64,000 nt of DNA from Saccharomonospora amisosensis (GTDB lineage Bacteria; Actinomycetota; Actinomycetes; Mycobacteriales; Pseudonocardiaceae). This document shows positions 60,110 through 64,000 of the stretch, piece by piece (within the stretch, counting starts at the first letter, position 1; the number at the start of each line of letters is the position of its first letter). The stretch covers positions 2,914,001-2,978,000 of the forward strand of contig NZ_JAAOYM010000001.1 in assembly GCF_011761185.1 (NCBI RefSeq). The letters run 5' to 3'. The position numbers and the translations under genes were made by a program. The notes under the pieces were generated by a model. It was not told the DNA's origin. It made no database searches and saw only the letters and a list, made by a program, of their open reading frames with translations.

Positions 60110-61182
60110 GACCTTGCCTCCCCCGAAAGCAGGCAGACGAGGTTGTGTTGCAACGCCTGCCCGTTGGTGGCGTGGGCCAGCGCCCGCTCCGCCGTACCCC
60201 CGATGATGTGTCGCGCCGCTTCACCGATGCGCACCAGTCCGGTGGCGGTGACGGGGCGTCCGGCGAGCGGGCCGCCGGAGGGGTTGACCGTACTTCGTTT
60301 TAGGCCGAGGGCCGAAACCAGCAGCGGCTCCGCGTAGCTGTACTCCGTGTGCAGTTCGGCGATGTCCACTTCGGATACCCCGAACCCGGCTTGTTCGGCA
60401 GCCCGCTCGGCGGCCACACGGGCCGACTCCGAGCGGGTCAGGTCCCGCACTCCCGGGTAGTGCGTGTCCATCCGGTGATCGAGACCACGCACCCACGCGG
60501 GCTGGTCGCTGAGCCCGCGCGCGGCGTCGCCCGCCGCGAGCACCACCACCGCGGCCGCGTCGCCGACGGGGGCGACGTCGTGCTCGCGCAACGGTGCGCT
60601 GACGTACGGCGCGCGGAGCACATCTTCGACACGGAGCTGCCCCGATTTCTGGGCGTACGGGTTGTCCACCGCGGCGGCCAGGCTGCGCACCACGATCTCG
60701 GCGAGGTGGCGTTCGCTGGTGAGCCCCGCATCGACCAGCGCGGCCGCCTGCAGGCCGGCCAGCGCGTCGCGGTGCGGACGCAGCGGCGCGAGCAGGTACG
60801 GGTCCAGCTGTGTGGGCAGCACCTGGTCCAGGTCGGTGGCGAGCGAGCCCCGGCCGATGCCGTACACCAGTGCGATGTCGCCCTCGCCGAGCTGGAGCCA
60901 GGACCACGCCTCGGCGAACGCCCACGCGGCGTCCATCTCGACGTGTGACTCCGAGATCGGCGGCCATGCGCCCACCGCGTCCAACGACTCGATGTAGGAG
61001 AAGGTGCGGCCCTCGAAGAAGTCGTGGCTTCCCGAGACGAAGAAGTCGATGTCGTCGCGGTCGAGTCCCACCGCACCCAGCGCCTGCCGGATCACGGGAA
61101 GCAGGATGTCGGCCATGTCGTCGCGCCGGTTGGCCACCTCGCACGGCGACTGGGCGAACGACACCACGGCTACGTCACGCAT
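60106..61182 (-). CDS. Thiolase-fold lipid-transfer protein, Ltp4/Ltp2-like, no catalytic Cys
   Basis: About 358 residues. The nucleophile region reads ESHVEMDAAWAF without Cys, and the last motif is LAGRPVTATG instead of GHP. This fits Ltp2/Ltp4-type proteins, of which Ltp2 forms an aldolase with a DUF35 partner and cleaves steroid side-chain intermediates in actinobacteria. It overlaps the DUF35 gene at 61175-61182 by 8 bases. The neighbouring DUF35 proteins are the likely partners. Confidence 0.82.
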   Translation of the reverse strand: MRDVAVVSFAQSPCEVANRRDDMADILLPVIRQALGAVGLDRDDIDFFVSGSHDFFEGRTFSYIESLDAVGAWPPISESHVEMDAAWAFAEAWSWLQLGEGDIALVYGIGRGSLATDLDQVLPTQLDPYLLAPLRPHRDALAGLQAAALVDAGLTSERHLAEIVVRSLAAAVDNPYAQKSGQLRVEDVLRAPYVSAPLREHDVAPVGDAAAVVVLAAGDAARGLSDQPAWVRGLDHRMDTHYPGVRDLTRSESARVAAERAAEQAGFGVSEVDIAELHTEYSYAEPLLVSALGLKRSTVNPSGGPLAGRPVTATGLVRIGEAARHIIGGTAERALAHATNGQALQHNLVCLLSGEARS

Positions 61183-61660
61183 GGGCGCCTCCGGCGGGAC
61201 GGTAGTGGCGGATGCTGGTCAACGAGTTCTCCCGTTCGCCTTCGCCGACCCATACCGGCTCCACCTCCATGCCGATCCGCACGTCCGAGGGCTCGATCTC
61301 GCGAACCAGGTGCATCAGCCGCGTCCCGGTGCCGTGCACCTGGATGTGCGCGACCACGTACGGCGGCTGGTGAACCTGCCCGGGGAACGGGAAGCTCACC
61401 ACGCAGAAGGTGGAGATCAGGCCACGGCCGTCGAGTTCGAACGGCTCCCCCAGCGGGCTCAGGCAGCGAGAGCAGAACTCCGGCGGTGGCAGGTAGACCT
61501 GCGCGCAGGTGGGGCAGCGTCGCGCGAGCATCCGGCCTTGGGCGAGCCCGCGCAGGAACACCGACCGGCCGGTGCCAGCGACGTAGGTGTAGTCCATGCG
61601 AAACGGGCTCGCCATGGTGGTCAGCGGTTCGGGGAGGGCCTGCGCCGACGGTTCACTCAC
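61175..61660 (-). CDS. DUF35 OB-fold protein with zinc ribbon
   Basis: About 161 residues. A rubredoxin-like zinc ribbon (CPTCAQVYLPPPEFCSRC) is followed by an OB-fold (LISTFCVVSFPFPGQVHQPP). DUF35 proteins bind thiolase-fold partners and carry acyl-CoA. GTG 61660 overlaps the stop of the first DUF35 gene (GTGA). In M. tuberculosis the comparable Rv3521 is one protein of about twice this size, so here the domains seem to be encoded by two genes. Confidence 0.83.
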   Translation of the reverse strand: MSEPSAQALPEPLTTMASPFRMDYTYVAGTGRSVFLRGLAQGRMLARRCPTCAQVYLPPPEFCSRCLSPLGEPFELDGRGLISTFCVVSFPFPGQVHQPPYVVAHIQVHGTGTRLMHLVREIEPSDVRIGMEVEPVWVGEGERENSLTSIRHYRPAGGAHA

Positions 61661-62112
61661 CGTTCCACCTCGAAACATTCGATGTCTCGCAGGTCGCCGA
61701 CACGTTCGTCGCGCCAGCGCACCCGCACCCGCATCCCCCTCGTCATGCGGGTGGGGTCACCGCCGACGTCGACCGCGTGGAACAGCGAACCAGCGGTGCC
61801 GTCGATCTCGACGAGCGCCCAGGCGAAGTCGTGCGACACCGGGTCATCCGGCCGCGACCGGACCCAGGTCCAGGTAGTCACCGTGCCGGTTGTCGGCAGC
61901 TCCACCAGCTCGCCGGTCTCGGCGCCGGAGTCCGGGTCGAACTCCAGCGGCGGGCACAGGACGCCGCGCCGGGCCCGGACGCCGAACAACCGCTTCTCCT
62001 TCAGACCCGCGAAGAACGTGCCGATCTTGGGACCCACGGTCCGCTCGAAGGGGAACTCCAGCTTGTACGGCGCGCAGAGGCTGTCGTGGCCACCGGACGC
62101 GGGGGTGCTCAT
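61657..62112 (-). CDS. DUF35 OB-fold protein without zinc ribbon
   Basis: About 151 residues. OB-fold region (GTVTTWTWVRSRPDDPVSHDF, listed here as TTWTWVRSRPDDP; then FAWALVEIDGTAGSLFHAVD). It has no Cys pairs for zinc, with a shortened N-terminus (VGPKIGTFFAGLKEKRLFGV). ATG 62112 overlaps the aldehyde dehydrogenase stop (ATGA). Likely partner of the other DUF35 protein and of the Ltp proteins. Confidence 0.78.
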   Translation of the reverse strand: MSTPASGGHDSLCAPYKLEFPFERTVGPKIGTFFAGLKEKRLFGVRARRGVLCPPLEFDPDSGAETGELVELPTTGTVTTWTWVRSRPDDPVSHDFAWALVEIDGTAGSLFHAVDVGGDPTRMTRGMRVRVRWRDERVGDLRDIECFEVER

Positions 62113-63554
62113 CCGATCGGCAGGGCGACGGATTTGAGCTCGACGTAACCGTCGATGCCCTCGGGACCGAACTCGCGCCCGATACCGCTCGCCTTGAAGC
62201 CGCCGAACGGGGCGTTGAACTCCAGCAGGTACTGGTTGATGCCGAGGGTCCCGGTACGGATGCGCCTTGCCACGTCGAGGCCGTGTTCCACGTCCGAGGT
62301 CCACACCGATCCGGCGAGGCCGTACTCGGAGTCGTTGGCGATACGGATGGCGTCCTCGGTGTCCTCGTACGGAATCACAGCCAGCACCGGCCCGAAGATC
62401 TCCTCCTGGGCGATGCGCGCGGAGTTGTCGACGCCCGCGAACACGGTCGGCCTGACGTACCAGCCGGTGTCCAGCCCTTCGGGCCTTCCCGGCCCGCCGA
62501 CCGCGACCTTCGCACCCTCCTCCGTGCCGATGCGGATGTAGTTCTCGACCCGCTCCTGCTGGCGGCGCGCGACCAGCGGGCCGATGTAGTTGCCGTGGTC
62601 GAGTGGGTCACCGATGGTCAGCCCGCCGACCATCTCCGCCAGCGCGTCCACCACCTCGTCGTGTCGCTTTCGTGAGGCGAGGATGCGGGTCTGCGCTATG
62701 CAGGCCTGCCCGCTGTTCATCAGGGAGGCAAGCTGGAGGCGTTCAACGGTCTGGGCGAGGTCGGCGTCGTCGAGAATGATCGCCGCGGACTTACCGCCCA
62801 ACTCCAGCGTGACGCGGCGTAGGTCCTGACCGCACAGCGAGGCGATGCGCCTGCCCGCCGCCGTGGAGCCGGTGAAGGAGATCTTGTCGACTCCGCCGTG
62901 GCTGACGAGGCGTTCACCTACCTCGCGGCCCGCGGGGAGCACGCTGACGACCCCTTCCGGCAGGCCTGCCTCGTCGAGGATCTCGGCGAGCGCCAGGCCG
63001 GACAGCGGCGACTCCGGCGGCGGCTTGAGCACGACGGTGCACCCTGCCAGCAGCGCGGGCGCCAGCTTGGCCATCGTGACGAAGTGCGGGACGTTCCACG
63101 GTGTGATGATCCCGGCGACGCCCGCGGGTTCGCGGCGGACGACGACCTCCCCGCCGAACGCGCCGGTGCGGCGCTCTTCCCACTTGGTGTCGCACGCGGC
63201 GGCGAGGTAGGAGTCGAGTGCCATCATGGTGGCGCCGACCTGGCCGACCTGGGAGAACCAGATCGGTGCGCCCATCTCGGTGCTGATCAGCTCGGCGAGT
63301 TCGTCCTGCCGGGCACGGTAGGCGTCGGCGAAGCGCTGCACGGCGGCGATCCGGTCCTGCGGGCTCAGCCGCGGCCACGGCCCCTTGTCGAAGGCCTCGC
63401 GAGCCGCGGCGACCGCGGCGTCGAGGTCTTCGGTGGTGCCTTCCGGCGTGCGGCCCACGACCTGCTCGGAGTGAGGCGATACGACTTCGATGGCGCTGTC
63501 CGTGGCAGGGGTGGTCCACCGGCCACCGATGTAGAGCTCCTTGTACACCCGCAT
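62109..63554 (-). CDS. Aldehyde dehydrogenase (NAD+)
   Basis: About 481 residues. Catalytic Cys in NSGQACIAQ (near 285), Glu in TLELGGKSAA, NAD-site motifs PWNVPHFV and FTGSTAAGR. It oxidises an aldehyde to an acid or acyl-CoA, here plausibly the aldehyde after side-chain cleavage or an alcohol oxidised by the NDMA-type dehydrogenase. GAGGAGCACGC precedes ATG 63554; the longer frame to 63611 overlaps the KstR-like region. First gene of the operon ending at 56152. Confidence 0.9.
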   Translation of the reverse strand: MRVYKELYIGGRWTTPATDSAIEVVSPHSEQVVGRTPEGTTEDLDAAVAAAREAFDKGPWPRLSPQDRIAAVQRFADAYRARQDELAELISTEMGAPIWFSQVGQVGATMMALDSYLAAACDTKWEERRTGAFGGEVVVRREPAGVAGIITPWNVPHFVTMAKLAPALLAGCTVVLKPPPESPLSGLALAEILDEAGLPEGVVSVLPAGREVGERLVSHGGVDKISFTGSTAAGRRIASLCGQDLRRVTLELGGKSAAIILDDADLAQTVERLQLASLMNSGQACIAQTRILASRKRHDEVVDALAEMVGGLTIGDPLDHGNYIGPLVARRQQERVENYIRIGTEEGAKVAVGGPGRPEGLDTGWYVRPTVFAGVDNSARIAQEEIFGPVLAVIPYEDTEDAIRIANDSEYGLAGSVWTSDVEHGLDVARRIRTGTLGINQYLLEFNAPFGGFKASGIGREFGPEGIDGYVELKSVALPIG

Positions 63555-63614
63555 GCGTGCTCCTCGCTGTCGACCTCGCTGTCCAACCCGCCGCGGCAGG
63601 CCCCGACGCAAAAC

Positions 63615-63628
63615 TAGAACACGTTATC
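63615..63628. promoter_or_regulatory. KstR-like operator upstream of the aldehyde dehydrogenase operon
   Basis: TAGAAC-AC-GTTATC has the full left half of the KstR-type site and one changed base in the consensus positions (last base C instead of A). It lies 61 bases before the operon start. It matches the perfect site at 17485. Confidence 0.5.
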
Positions 63629-63952
63629 ATTAGAGCGCAACGGTCAGGACCGAAACCGAGCGAGAAGCACACCCTGTAGCGATGGAACACGTATCAGCGG
63701 GGCCGCTCAACTTCCCACCACAGCGGTGGGAAGCTCCTGACGCCACGGCAGAAGACGGAGAACCTCAGGCAGGACCCCGGGCAACGTTGGTCATCCTCGA
63801 TCCGGCCACACCGTTTCGCACCCTCGAGATCCCGACCCGGGCCGGCCGCGTGATCAATTCTTTACCGTTACGATCATCGGTCTGCAACCGGAGGAGACCG
63901 GTTTTCGATACTTTCCCACACGTTGTCGCCCGAAGTGAGGGAAGGCCGAGCG
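63629..63952. other. Divergent upstream region at the window end
   Basis: No gene seen. AACCGG-AGGAGA-CCGGTT at 63886-63903 is a perfect inverted repeat shortly before the plus-strand gene start at 63953 and could be an operator or leader hairpin. Confidence 0.4.
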
Positions 63953-64000
63953 ATGCGCGTGGGAAGAGCCGTGGCTGTCGTTGTCACCGCGACCCTGCTC
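63953..64000 (+). CDS. Start of an exported protein gene (cut by the window end)
   Basis: GAGGGAAGG lies about 7 bases before ATG 63953. The 16 visible residues (MRVGRAVAVVVTATLL) look like the beginning of a signal peptide, so the product is probably exported. Nothing more can be said, as the gene runs out of the window. Confidence 0.45.
   Translation, partial: MRVGRAVAVVVTATLL

Overview
The window is GC-rich DNA with dense, often overlapping genes, typical of a high-GC actinobacterium. An NDMA-type alcohol dehydrogenase, an F420/LLM-type oxidoreductase, KstR-type and LexA-type operators and a DUF222-HNH gene suggest a saprophytic mycolic-acid-group or Pseudonocardiales relative (the Amycolatopsis, Prauserella or Saccharomonospora group is plausible). 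This assignment rests on gene content only. No tRNA, rRNA, CRISPR array, insertion sequence or phage gene was seen.

Layout. 1-2 kb: a short-chain dehydrogenase and a PaaX-type regulator. 2.7-5 kb: a His-rich membrane protein, a small exported protein and an Asp-box lipoprotein. 5-8 kb: an Nramp manganese/iron transporter and a drug-efflux MFS protein, divergent. 8-13.8 kb: a minus-strand redox cluster with a two-component system, two related small exported proteins, a small membrane protein, the flavin transferase ApbE and a heme membrane reductase fused to an NAD/ferredoxin module. 13.9-15.6 kb: decayed genes (carboxymuconolactone decarboxylase, SGNH hydrolase). 15.6-18.7 kb: a divergent cupin/TetR pair, a conserved hypothetical gene and an NDMA-dependent alcohol dehydrogenase behind a perfect KstR-type palindrome. 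18.7-23.8 kb: an operon of SDR, Baeyer-Villiger-type monooxygenase, ferredoxin reductase and a frameshifted metal-dependent hydrolase, with a divergent TetR gene.

24-25.8 kb: a DUF222-HNH gene and gene remnants. 25.8-33.6 kb: a catabolic operon (Rieske protein, two amidohydrolases, a fluoroacetate-dehalogenase-like hydrolase, LysR) divergent from a NitT/TauT-type ABC importer. 33.6-39.4 kb: a complete oligopeptide-type ABC importer. 39.4-42.5 kb: GNAT acetyltransferase, GlsB-like membrane protein, HSL-type esterase and Spo0M. 42.8-47.4 kb: an operon of a CocE/NonD hydrolase, an LLM oxidoreductase and an AcoR-like regulator. 47.5-48.3 kb: 21-bp tandem repeats and a dead methyltransferase gene. 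48.5-53.6 kb: a GAF-LytTR regulator, a stand-alone pqqB and an M1-aminopeptidase homologue that has lost its zinc motif. 53.6-56 kb: an SOS box beside a truncated gene, a small hypothetical gene and a Ser/Thr kinase. 56-63.6 kb: a steroid/side-chain type operon (aldehyde dehydrogenase, two DUF35 proteins, three thiolase-fold proteins, acyl-CoA synthetase) behind a second KstR-like site.

The best candidates for something undescribed are the pqqB/pseudo-peptidase/LytTR group, where a PQQ-pathway enzyme sits without pqqA, C, D or E beside a catalytically dead peptidase, and the ApbE cluster, which has no recognisable FMN-binding acceptor but has two related exported proteins in its place. Both also carry direct-repeat candidate binding sites for their neighbouring regulators.
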